Below the pieces are notes generated by a model. That model was not told the DNA's origin and searched no databases. It saw only the letters and a list, made by a program, of their open reading frames with translations. Positions 7,944 to 16,162 of a stretch of 18,822 bases of DNA are shown piece after piece. This DNA comes from CAWAPS01 sp963783945 (GTDB taxonomy: Bacteria > Actinomycetota > Acidimicrobiia > Acidimicrobiales > Palsa-688), in assembly GCA_963783945.1 (NCBI GenBank), contig CAWAPS010000018.1, positions 1 through 18,822 on the forward strand, given 5' to 3'. Within the stretch, counting starts at the first letter, position 1. Every line of letters starts with the position of its first letter. A program made the position numbers and the translations under genes.

Positions 7944-8852
7944 ATGCGAGTCGGGGAAGCCGAGCTGACCCCTGTACTGGAGTTCGAAGCTGGGCTCGTA
8001 CCAGTGGCCGGGCTCTGCTATGGCTGGGATCCCGCCCTGGTGGAAGCCCAAGCAGAGTGGCTGTATCCGCGGCACGTAGACCCGGTGACGGGCATGGCTC
8101 GCCTATCCCATCACAGCTGGCTGCTGCGTAGCGGGGATCTCACGATGCTCGTCGATCCTTGTATAGGCAACAGCAAACCGCGGCCGCTTCCACCCAACGA
8201 GTACTACAACATGCTGGACACGCCTTGGCTGGACCGGCTCGTTGCCGCGGGTGCACACCCGGACGAGATCGACCTCGTGGTGTGCACCCACCTGCACCCC
8301 GATCACTGTGGATGGAACACCCGGCTTGTCGACGGTCGGTGGACTCCGACCTTCCCGAACGCGCGCTACGTGCTGTCAGCTCCCGAGGTGTCGTTCTGGG
8401 AGACTTTCGCGAGAGACCCCGATCGGTTCCCAGAGTTTGCCTACAACCGCGGTGTGTTCGAGGACAGCGTAGTTCCCGTCGTGGAGGCCGGCTTGGTGGA
8501 GCTACTCGACGATGGCGACTCGCCAGCGCCCGGTGTCACCTTGATGGCGACCCCGGGCCATACCGCAGGACACTGGTCCGTCTGCTACGCCGACGAGCGG
8601 GACGGCGTGTGCTTCTCGGGAGACACGCTGCACAGCCCGGTGCACGTGTTGTACCCGGAATGGAGCCTCTTCCCAGCTCCCGGCTCGAACTACGACCATC
8701 AGGCAGCCGCGGCCTCCCGACGAGCAGTCCTCGACCATTGCGCGACGACCGGACATCTGCTTGCGCCCGCCCATTTCCAAGCACCCCATGCCTGCCGGAT
8801 CGCGCACTCCGCCGATGGCCATTACCGCTTGTCCTGGACGACCGAGACCTGA
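7944..8852 (+). CDS. MBL-fold metallo-hydrolase
   Basis: 302 residues from ATG 7944. The metal-binding signature THLHPDH (HxHxDH) is at residues 115-121. It is preceded by HHSWLLRSGDLTMLVDPCIG, where substrate-loop and beta-strand features common to hydrolases related to N-acyl-homoserine lactonases occur. Downstream metal ligands are in TPGHTAGHWS and FSGDTLHSPVH, and a late His lies in LLAPAHF. Such enzymes carry two zinc or similar ions and hydrolyse lactones, thioesters or phosphoesters. A role in opening a lactone or cleaving a CoA thioester would suit the neighbouring genes but is inference. The frame is open from 7836; I chose 7944 because MRVGEAELTPVLE is the usual beginning of the fold, though its ribosome binding site is weak. 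Confidence 0.87.
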   Translation: MRVGEAELTPVLEFEAGLVPVAGLCYGWDPALVEAQAEWLYPRHVDPVTGMARLSHHSWLLRSGDLTMLVDPCIGNSKPRPLPPNEYYNMLDTPWLDRLVAAGAHPDEIDLVVCTHLHPDHCGWNTRLVDGRWTPTFPNARYVLSAPEVSFWETFARDPDRFPEFAYNRGVFEDSVVPVVEAGLVELLDDGDSPAPGVTLMATPGHTAGHWSVCYADERDGVCFSGDTLHSPVHVLYPEWSLFPAPGSNYDHQAAAASRRAVLDHCATTGHLLAPAHFQAPHACRIAHSADGHYRLSWTTET

Positions 8853-9969
8853 GTGCTGCGATCGCCTTCCAAGGGATATCGAACCGTTCGTGGGAGTTTG
8901 ACTGACGACGATCCCCTCAGCGACATCTTCTCTCTCTGGTTCGGCGAGTACGGCTCCCGACGACTACGCGCGGCAACTCAGCGATCTGGCCGAGCAACAC
9001 GGGAGCCCCGTGCAGATCGCTCCTGAAAGACCGTCACACTGCCGACCGCGTCTATTCGATCATGATCACCGGGGCGAGAGATCGGCTACTCCGGCGTCGA
9101 CGGATTCCACCGCTTCGTCGTCGTCTATCCAAGCAACCCTAAGACTTCCGCCTCACATGGAACGGACGCGCCCTGTGCGGCGACATATCTTCTATTGCCG
9201 GTGACGAACGCCGCGGGCCGGATGAACTCGCTCAAGTCTGGCCGACAATGCTGCGCTCAACTTAGTAGGTGGCGCCGGGAAGACGGCACGCCGGTCCCAG
9301 CATACGCGAGAGTGATCCTCCTCGAGGTGGCTCAAACGGTCCCCACCGACCCTGTTCCACTTGTCACGATACTGATCTAAAACCACAGCCTCAGGCTATT
9401 TCGTCCCTCCGGCTGGACCGCCAGCCACCGTCAGCCGCTAGCTTCCAAGGGTGCTTCATCGTGCAGTCGGCACGACCGACGGGTAACTCCCGGACCGCTT
9501 CCCAAGTTCGTCCCAGCGTTTCGCAGTGACCCGATCGTCCCCTCAATGATTTTGGCAGCCCAGATTGAACTGGTCCACGAGCAGAGAATCGGTTCAACCG
9601 CGTGGGCGATTCTGTCAACGGCGGCTGGAAACTGGGACTCCCCTTGCGGCAGGCCTCACATCCGCCTGCCGAGAGGGGGCAGTATTAACGTGCCGTCGAC
9701 AGATTCCTGCCGAAACGCGGCCCCGCTTGTCAGGGCAGAAAGCTACCGGGCCACGATGCGTCGGCCCCGGCGGGATGGTTGCCAACCAACTTCCGGTACG
9801 GGCCGTGGTCACGGCGACCATTCGCTCCCCCACTGCGAAGACAATCCCATGGCCAACCAGGTCAGGGAGCCCGGTCAACGTGGGATGCTTTTCGTACTGG
9901 GTATCACTCACAACGAGTTCCCGGAGAGGCCGCTAGGCCCGAGGTGATTCGCGCAGGAACTCCAGGTGT
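8853..9969. other. Long stretch without a convincing gene
   Basis: About 1.1 kb between the MBL-fold gene and the 3' end of the zinc dehydrogenase. Short open frames exist on both strands, but none has a good ribosome binding site together with a recognisable motif. The segment 8935-9040 reads APDDYARQLSDLAEQHGSP with a coding flavour but has no start and no continuation I can follow. It may be a decayed gene or a recombination scar; otherwise I see nothing in it. Confidence 0.5.
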
Positions 9970-11031
9970 TCACACGAGACGGAGGCTGACCCTGATGGCA
10001 TCTCGACCCGAAACCTTGCGCTCCATGAGGTCGAACGCCTCCCCGACATCTTCCAAGGCGAACACCTCGCCTAGAAGGGCCGCCGTCGGCACCTTCCCCT
10101 CCCAGATGAGGTCCACAGCTCCCTTCGCATGATCTCCGGGAATACCAGGCATGACGGTGATACCCCGTAGCGGGATCCAATCGCTGATGAATCCCTCCAC
10201 CGGCTTACGCCCCTTAACACCTCCGATGACGACCTTGCCACCGCGGCGGACCATCTCCATCGCTTGCACGACCGTCTTCGTGATACCCGCAGCAGCATCA
10301 ATAACGACGTCCGCGCCTTTGCCATTCGTCATCTCGAGCACCATCTCAACCGGATCCTCGGCGTCGACATCGACGGTCAACTCCGCTCCCAGCCGCCGGG
10401 CGGCATCGAGACGGAAGCTGTCGGCCGACGTTCCGGTGACTCCAATCCTCTCGGCCCCATTGGCCTGCGCGGCGACGATCGAGGCCAGACCAAGGTGGCC
10501 AGGGCCGAGGACGACCACGGTATCGCCCGCCGCGACCGGCGCCGCCCACCCAAGCGCGATCGAAAGCGGTTCCCACACCGTGAGCTCTGTCGCCGGCACC
10601 TCGGCTGGGAGCCGGATCACCCCACTGCCGGGTAGCAATTCCATGTAGTCGGCGAATCCGCCATATAGGCCTGACCCCTCGCCGACCGAGTAATCGTGAC
10701 CATATATCCTCGTCTTGTTGTCGTCAGTGGTCCGACCGGAGCGGACAGCGACCCGGTCGCCCTCTTCGACTCCCAGCGCATCTGCTGATCCGTCACCGAG
10801 CCGCTCTATGCGACCGACCACTTCGTGCCCAGGGATGGTCGGGAACTCGCCCCCCCACGGCGTATGGACGATGCCGTTGAGGTTGTCCGTGTCGCTATGA
10901 CACATACCTACAGCCTCGACCCGCAATATTGCCCCTCCCGGAAGCGGCGCGTCCGGAACTGGGAAGTCGCGAATCTCCCAGCGGCCATCGCCGAGCACAA
11001 CAACGGCACGGCTCGTTCTCCCAATGCTCAT
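9970..11031 (-). CDS. Zinc-dependent alcohol dehydrogenase (MDR family) lacking the structural-zinc cysteines
   Basis: 353 residues from ATG 11031, with GGAAG about 7 bases upstream; a GTG at 11061 in the same frame is an alternative. Catalytic zinc ligands fit C44 in GMCHSD, H69 and E70 in PGHEVVG, and E154 in VWEPLSIAL. The NAD(P) fold shows VVVLGPGHLGLA around 173-184 and later GADVVIDAAAG. The lobe between about residues 92 and 130, which in classical ADH carries four structural-zinc Cys, contains none. It should oxidise an alcohol or reduce a carbonyl in the cytoplasm. It is the last of three minus-strand genes (SDR, VOC, ADH) and lies 86 bases beyond the VOC stop, so an operon is likely. 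Confidence 0.9.
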   Translation of the reverse strand: MSIGRTSRAVVVLGDGRWEIRDFPVPDAPLPGGAILRVEAVGMCHSDTDNLNGIVHTPWGGEFPTIPGHEVVGRIERLGDGSADALGVEEGDRVAVRSGRTTDDNKTRIYGHDYSVGEGSGLYGGFADYMELLPGSGVIRLPAEVPATELTVWEPLSIALGWAAPVAAGDTVVVLGPGHLGLASIVAAQANGAERIGVTGTSADSFRLDAARRLGAELTVDVDAEDPVEMVLEMTNGKGADVVIDAAAGITKTVVQAMEMVRRGGKVVIGGVKGRKPVEGFISDWIPLRGITVMPGIPGDHAKGAVDLIWEGKVPTAALLGEVFALEDVGEAFDLMERKVSGRDAIRVSLRLV

Positions 11032-11117
11032 TTCTTTGCTTCCATCTCCGGGACCGGACACCGCAGCTTCATCACGGTCAAACTGTAGCTCCCCAATGCT
11101 CGGGTAAGGTGGCTAGA

Positions 11118-11567
11118 TCACGGCCCGGTAGCGGGACTGTGCAAATCGGTGACCCGCAACTCACCGCCGAGAAACTCGTGCAGCTGAATCGGGGTTCCGT
11201 CCGGGTCGGCGATGAAGAAAAACTTCGAACGGGGGGTCAACACCACTGGGCACAAAGGCTGGATCCCGTTGGCTACCAACCGGGCGTAGGTCGCATCGAC
11301 GTCCGAGACCGTCAGAGCAATCTTGGGACGGCCGAACTCCATCGGGTAGTAGGGATCGAGGACATCGTGAGTCCTGCGACCCGGGAACGGGCCAAAGAGC
11401 TCGAGCTGCACGTCGCCGACCCTCAGCCCAACCCGCCGCCAATCTTCATGAGCGTCATCGAACAGGGTTTCGAAGCCGAACAGATTCCCGTAGAACTCGA
11501 GAGAGGCCTCGAGATCTCTGACGGTGATCCCGACGTGTGAAAAGCACATCACGTTGATATCGGGCAC
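11118..11567 (-). CDS. VOC (glyoxalase/dioxygenase) superfamily protein
   Basis: About 149 residues, the size of a single pair of beta-alpha-beta-beta-beta modules. The first module opens with FSHVGITVRDLEASLEFY, the standard VOC beginning with a metal-ligand His, and includes VQLELF with a ligand-position Glu. The second has PKIALTVSDVDATYARL and ends FFFIADPDGTPIQLHEF, again with a Glu. Members bind a divalent metal and act as lyases, epimerases (methylmalonyl-CoA type), isomerases or ring-cleaving dioxygenases; the sequence does not decide. GGAGG at 11576-11580 sits 8 bases from GTG 11567, which I therefore prefer. The alternative GTG 11576 overlaps the upstream SDR stop as GTGA. Either way the two genes are translationally close. 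Confidence 0.88.
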   Translation of the reverse strand: MPDINVMCFSHVGITVRDLEASLEFYGNLFGFETLFDDAHEDWRRVGLRVGDVQLELFGPFPGRRTHDVLDPYYPMEFGRPKIALTVSDVDATYARLVANGIQPLCPVVLTPRSKFFFIADPDGTPIQLHEFLGGELRVTDLHSPATGP

Positions 11568-11572
11568 AGTGC

Positions 11573-12406
11573 TCACCTCCCGGATGCGGCACCCAGTCCC
11601 CCGTCAACCAGGAGATCTATTCCACTGATAAAGGACGCTCGGTCCGATACGAGAAACTCGATCGCGTCCGCGATCTCGATCATCGTCCCCTCCCGAGCCA
11701 GCGGCGTCATCTCGACCATTTGGACCTTCTCGGGGTGAACGGCATAGCCGCTGGCGCCCTGCGGGCTGTTGATCAGACCGGGCGACACCGACAGGATCCG
11801 CGCCCCCCGGCGCCCCCATGCAAGAGCGTGACGCCGGCACATCCGGATCACCCCGAGCTTCGACAGTGAGTAGGCCGATCCTGCGGTGAGACCACCTTCC
11901 AATCCCCGCTCTATCCGGCCCTGGAGATCCGGCGCCAGAGGGTCGTCCAGCTCGGCGATGACCTCGGGGGGTACGTCTGGGGTGGTGTGGCCCGCCAGGG
12001 AGGCGATGAATACAGCGACGGATCCGGGAAAGGCCAGATCGAAGAAGGTGCCCGCCACCAACGCGGCTCCGAGGAGGTTCACTCTAAGGATGGTGGCAGC
12101 ATCCGCCAGGCTTGGCGAGAGGCCCACCACGTGTGCCAACGTCTTGGTTTGATCGAGCTCCGCCGCTGCACCGGCCAGGGCCCGTACCGATGCCTCGTCG
12201 GTCACGTCGCACACCTGCCCGGAGACGCAGCGGCCCTCTGCCCGCAGCGCACTCACGCTCCGCTCGACAAGTCCGCCATCGAGATCACAGATGAGGAGCC
12301 GATGAACGTCTCCGAGCCGGCGAGCGATCGCCAACGACAGGCCGCCCGCCCCGACTACCACAGCGAGCGGCTGCCCCGGCCTGACATTGGTCCCCGTCGT
12401 CATCAT
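11573..12406 (-). CDS. Short-chain dehydrogenase/reductase (SDR)
   Basis: 277 residues from ATG 12406, preceded by AGGAGGT with 8 bases spacing. The nucleotide-binding turn is VVVGAGGLSLAIARRLG (residues 17-31), where the usual third Gly is Ser. D41 in ICDLDG suggests NAD(H) preference. Catalytic residues are N110 in ILRVNLLG, S136 in FIASLAG, Y179 and K183 in SAYSLSKLGV. The C-terminus FISGIDLLVDGG is typical. It should interconvert a hydroxyl and a keto group on a small or CoA-bound substrate. It heads the minus-strand SDR-VOC-ADH group. A 44-base piece around the YxxxK site is repeated exactly at 17720-17763. The open frame runs up to 12535 but the ribosome binding site decides for 12406. 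Confidence 0.92.
   Translation of the reverse strand: MMTTGTNVRPGQPLAVVVGAGGLSLAIARRLGDVHRLLICDLDGGLVERSVSALRAEGRCVSGQVCDVTDEASVRALAGAAAELDQTKTLAHVVGLSPSLADAATILRVNLLGAALVAGTFFDLAFPGSVAVFIASLAGHTTPDVPPEVIAELDDPLAPDLQGRIERGLEGGLTAGSAYSLSKLGVIRMCRRHALAWGRRGARILSVSPGLINSPQGASGYAVHPEKVQMVEMTPLAREGTMIEIADAIEFLVSDRASFISGIDLLVDGGLGAASGR
11829..11872. repeat. 44-bp repeat, copy A (inside the SDR gene)
   Basis: These 44 bases, encoding most of AYSLSKLGVIRMCRR on the minus strand, are identical to 17720-17763. Weaker similarity continues to about 11893, with one-base differences and one indel. The other side diverges at once. Confidence 0.9.
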
Positions 12407-13049
12407 CACCAGGACCTCCTGGACGTCGGCTGCCATCGCGTGGACGGCTCGGCTTCTTGCCGGGGGCATATTCACTCGCACCTCGGAGGGTAGCCGACGG
12501 GCGTCCGCATGAACCAGTTGCCTCAAGGCGCCCATTTACTACACCGGACCGACGGAGCTCGCGGTTCCGAAGCACATTCCCGGGCAAGACGACGCTGCTG
12601 ACAACACGACCGGTCGGTCACAAGTGTAGGCGCGCCCCGAGCCTCGGGAGAAAGCATTCCGCCGCTCGGGCAGAGAAATCTGCGTTTCTGGCCTGGCGAG
12701 CCCGGGACACGAGTTCGATGCGGGCTCCTCCTCCGCCGTTGCGGCGGAAGGACCCAGGACGTTGTCATCGTCGCCGAGTCCCGACGCCTCTTCACAATAT
12801 CCTCGGGGTCTCCAAGTCGGCACCGTCTCCGGCGACGTCATCCGACCAGAATCTGAGGTGGCGGACCCCGTACCGCGGGCCTGCGTCCCACACATCTGGT
12901 GACGACGACCGACGGCCGTCTGGGGGGACGGGACGACAGGACTCGAGAACTGCGACGCTAGCATTGGGGATCAGGAATCCTGCCGGGCCCGTCGGGGGTG
13001 GCCGAACCTCGTTGGCGGCTTGCCGGAGGTGAGAGCGTAGGGAGGTCCG
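12407..13049. other. Divergent intergenic region between the SDR and amidohydrolase genes
   Basis: About 640 bases with no convincing gene. It must hold the promoters of both divergent transcripts. A perfect hairpin TCCGCCG-TTG-CGGCGGA lies at 12732-12748. TAGCAT at 12959-12964 is a fair -10 hexamer for the plus-strand gene without a clear -35. AGGGAGGT shortly before 13050 is the ribosome binding site of the amidohydrolase. Open frames on both strands look like shadows of high GC content. Confidence 0.45.
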
Positions 13050-14319
13050 ATGCAGCTCGAGGACATGATCTTGGTCAGCTGCGACGACCACGTCATCGAG
13101 CCGCCCGACATGTTCGAGCGGCACGTGCCACGACGATGGAAGGACCAGGCACCCAAGTCGGTGCTGGGCGACGACGGGATCGAGCGCTGGTGGTTCCAGG
13201 GGGTCTCCAGCCGGTCGGGGAGCCTCAACGCGGTGGTCGGCTGGCCCAAGGAGGAGTGGGGCATGGACCCCACCACCTTCGCCGAGATGCGTCCCGGCGC
13301 CTACGACATCGACGAGCGGATCCGCGACATGAACCGCAACGGCATCCTGGCCTCGATGTGCTTCCCCTCGTTCGCCGGGTTCAGCGCCCGGTTTTTTCAA
13401 GAGGCGGCGGACAAGGACCTGGCGCTGATCATGCTCAAGGCGTACAACGACTGGCACATCGACGAGTGGTGCAGCCTCATATCCCGGGCGGTTCATGCCG
13501 ATCGCTCTCGGCCCGGTGTGGGACCCCGAGGCGCTGGTCGAGGAGGTTCACCGGGTGGCCGCCAAGGGCTGCCGGGCCATGACGATGCCGGAGCTCCCCC
13601 ACGTCCAGGGCCTGCCGAGCTACCACGACACCGACTACTGGGGCCCTTACTTCGACGCCTGCTGCGACGAAGGCGTGGTCATGTGCCTGCACATCGGTCA
13701 GGGCTTCGCCGCCATCAACTCCGCGCCGCTGGCCCCGATCGACAACATGATCATCATCTCCAACCAGATCTCGCTGATCAGCGCCCAGGACCTGCTGTGG
13801 GGGCCGGCATTCAAGAACTGGCCCGGCTTGAAGACGGCGTGGTCCGAGGGAGGGATCGGATGGATCCCGTCGTACCTCAATCGGTGCGACCGCCATTACA
13901 CCAACCAGCGGTGGCTCGGGCACGACTTCGGCGACAAGCTCCCGAGCGACATCTTCCGGGAACACTCGCTGGCCTGCTACATCAGCGACCCAACCGCCCT
14001 CAAATGGCGTGAGGACATCGGCATCGACATCATCGCCTGGGAGTGCGACTACCCCCATTCCGACTGCATCTGGCCCGACGCGCCGGAAACCCTGCACCGT
14101 GACTTGGGATTGGCCGGGGCATCCGACGAGCACATCGACAAGATCACCTGGCAGAACACCGCCCGGTGGTTCGACTATGACCCGTTCGCCCACATCCCCC
14201 AAAAACAGGCCACTGTCGGAGCCCTCCGGGCCCTGTCGCCCGACGTCGACGTCACCGTCCGATCCAAGCGGGAGTGGCGCTCGCTCTACGAATCGGCCGC
14301 GGCCGGCGCCGCCCACTGA
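13050..14319 (+). CDS. Amidohydrolase_2-family metal-dependent hydrolase/decarboxylase, with a frameshift
   Basis: A strong AGGGAGGT precedes ATG 13050. The first frame reads LVSCDDHVIEPPDMFERHVP, the hallmark N-terminus of this family (metal-binding His in strand 1), and continues through RDMNRNGILASMCFPSFAGF to DEWCS. One extra base near CC 13475-13476 must be skipped to continue in the other frame as YPGRFMPIALGPVWDPEALV. The rest runs to 14319 with CLHIGQG and IAWECDYPHSDCIWPDAPE, the canonical late metal site. Read through, the protein is about 422 residues, normal for the group. Relatives include aminocarboxymuconate-semialdehyde decarboxylase-like enzymes acting on ring-cleavage products or beta-keto acids. 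It is divergent from the SDR operon. The single indel may be an assembly error. Confidence 0.87.
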
Positions 14320-14574
14320 ACCTTCGCGAGGTCCGATTGATCGGGTCTTCGTCGGGCTACCTAGTGTGGGATCGGGATGGTCACAGCCCGTCGTTCACCA
14401 GTGCCCGGCAAAGTGGGCTAGGTATCCCAAAACCGGACGCGGGGATCTCTTCGCGCTCGAGGCGCACATGGTGGGGTGCGGTCAAGCAAGGCGGAATCAG
14501 TCACTTCCTCGACGACCCTACCCACCGGGCCGAGTTCGCTCAGTAGGCTAGGGAAGCGGTCGCCAGGAGAGGCA
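14320..14574. other. Short gap before the DUF6262-like gene
   Basis: 255 bases. A plus-strand open frame ending at 14546 reads VKQGGISHFLDDPTHRAEFA and stops 28 bases before the next gene. It could be the tail of a lost upstream gene, but it resembles no family I recognise. Confidence 0.3.
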
Positions 14575-15217
14575 ATGGCAGGTTGGCACCAAACCTACGA
14601 AAAGTTCGAGTTTGCCAGTCCCGAGTGGGTGGACATGCTCCGCGGCCTGATTACAGAAGGTCTCGACGGTAAGGACCTCCGCGGGATCGAGTTCACTCTG
14701 ACCGGCGAGCCGATCAGCTTCCCTGCCGTTGCCTGCCAGGCCAACGTGTCGGTGTCGCTCCTCTACGGCCACGCCGAGCTCGCCGGACGGATCAGCGACG
14801 TCCGGAATCGCCAACGACAAGCCGGCGTCGAGCGAGCCTGGCGTCTTCCGGGCCCTCTCGCTCGTCACCGAGCAGAGCCTGCGAGCCGATCTCGCCAACA
14901 CCCGCGAACAAGCCCGCCAGCTCGGCCAAGAAGTGGCGATCCTACGAGATAGCCTGGCCCGCCAGCTCGGCGCCGAGGCCGACATCGCCCGAGGCCGCCT
15001 CACCAGCCCGTTGATCGACCAGCTCGAAGACCGCGCCGCCGAACTCGAAACCGACAACCATCTCCTCCGAGCATCGGTCTCCCAGCTGGAAACCGAACTC
15101 CGCGAGCTCACCGAAACGCTCGAAGCCGTCAGAGCCATGAACCGAGAGCTCATGACCGACATCAACCGGTCTGCGCTACCCCATGCGGCAGCCCGCTCAC
15201 CCCGCGACAAAAAGTAA
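14575..15217 (+). CDS. DUF6262/TnpC-like accessory protein of site-specific recombinases, with a frameshift
   Basis: AGGAGAGG about 3 bases before ATG 14575 marks the start. Residues 1-75 end in a helix-turn-helix-like stretch, GEPISFPAVACQANVSVSLL then YGHAELAGRIS. That matches the pattern of DUF6262 proteins (VTFxAVAxxAGVSxSWLYxxPELRxxI). After an indel near 14810-14822 the other frame continues with SLRADLANTREQARQLGQEV and then Glu/Leu-rich heptads (LEDRAAELETDNHLLRASVS), a coiled coil, to 15217. In known elements such proteins follow pairs of tyrosine recombinases (Tn554-type transposons). No recombinase is present here, so it is an orphan remnant or its partners were lost. Identification is by pattern memory, moderate certainty. 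Confidence 0.6.
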
Positions 15218-15321
15218 GCCCCGCCCCGCTACCGGAGGGTCAGCCTACGGAGGGACAGCTTGACCTGGCCCATTGTGATGACTCGAGAACGCACTGGCCG
15301 GCCCAGGCCCCAACCCGTTTA

Positions 15322-15347
15322 GCCACCACTCGACCACAGGTCGTGGC
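15322..15347. terminator. Possible bulged hairpin between convergent genes
   Basis: GCCAC at 15322-15326 pairs with GTGGC at 15343-15347, and inside it GACC pairs with GGTC around ACA, with a 5-base bulge on one side. It sits between the convergent DUF6262-like gene and the repeat-protein gene, where a two-way terminator would be expected. No T tract follows. Confidence 0.25.
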
Positions 15348-15421
15348 GTCCCGTAGCTCACAGGTTGCATTCCCCCCACGGCGGCCTTGGCGAGGGCGCT
15401 CAGGTTACCGTCAAGGTGAAG

Positions 15422-15640
15422 GCCTGGGGAGTCTTCCCCGCCGTGTTGGTGGCGGTGATGGTCACGTTATAGACGCCGCCCTTGGTGGGGGTCCCAGCGA
15501 TGGTGGCCGAGCCGTTGCCGTTCTTGGTCAACGTCAACCAGCCCGGCAGTCCCGTGGCGGCGAGCGTCGGCAGCGGAAAGCCGGTAGCGGTCACCCTGAA
15601 ACTGAACGCCGTGCCCGCCACCGCCGTCGCCGACGAAGCA
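15422..15640. repeat. 219-bp direct repeat, copy 1 (Ig-like domain)
   Basis: These 219 bases match 15944-16162 with only two mismatches that I can see (positions equivalent to 15436, and one in the CACCCTG/CACCGTG segment). The offset of 522 bases is exactly 174 codons, that is two Ig-like domains. The intervening domain differs clearly. Confidence 0.9.
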
Positions 15641-15943
15641 TTGGCGAAGGAGGGTCCCTCATCGACGGTCAGCACAAAGGTCTGGGTGGCCACCTTCACG
15701 CCGTTGGTGGCCGTGATGGTGACGTCATGCACCCCACCGGTGTCCGCCGCCGGCATTCCGGCCATAGTCGCCGTTCCGTCACCGTTGTCGACCGGGACCA
15801 GCCCGGCTGGCAACCCGGTGACGGCGATGGCCGGCCCCGGATAACCAGTTGCGGTGACCAGCACGTTGAACGGGTTCCCGACCGTCGCGGTGGCCTTGGC
15901 CGGGCTGGTAACCGCGGCCGCCTGGTTCACCGTGAGCGTGAAC

Positions 15944-16162
15944 GCCTGGGGAGTCTTACCCGCCGTGTTGGTGGCGGTGATGGTCACGTTATAGACGCCG
16001 CCCTTGGTGGGGGTCCCAGCGATGGTGGCCGAGCCGTTGCCGTTCTTGGTCAACGTCAACCAGCCCGGCAGTCCCGTGGCGGCGAGCGTCGGCAGCGGAA
16101 AGCCGGTAGCGGTCACCGTGAAACTGAACGCCGTGCCCGCCACCGCCGTCGCCGACGAAGCA
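15944..16162. repeat. 219-bp direct repeat, copy 2 (Ig-like domain)
   Basis: Partner of 15422-15640. Similarity stops abruptly on the right after GACGAAGCA. The near identity points to recent duplication or gene conversion between the first and third Ig-like domains. Confidence 0.9.

Noticed and set aside
9615..9911. Minus-strand open frame with LPDLVGHGIVFAVGERMVAV
   Set aside because: The first half looks protein-like, but the second half is Arg/Pro-rich and shadow-like, the ribosome binding site is weak, and no family is recognised.
12457..13032. Open frames on both strands in the SDR/amidohydrolase gap
   Set aside because: Arg/Pro/Ser-rich products without start signals or motifs, typical of random high-GC frames.
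14274..14546. Plus-strand open frame overlapping the amidohydrolase end
   Set aside because: The start lies inside the amidohydrolase coding frame, and only the last residues look protein-like; recorded as a possible tail, not a gene.
15422..16162. Direct repeats as a possible CRISPR array
   Set aside because: There are only two copies, each of 219 bases and coding for Ig-like domains in frame; no short repeat-spacer pattern exists anywhere in the window.
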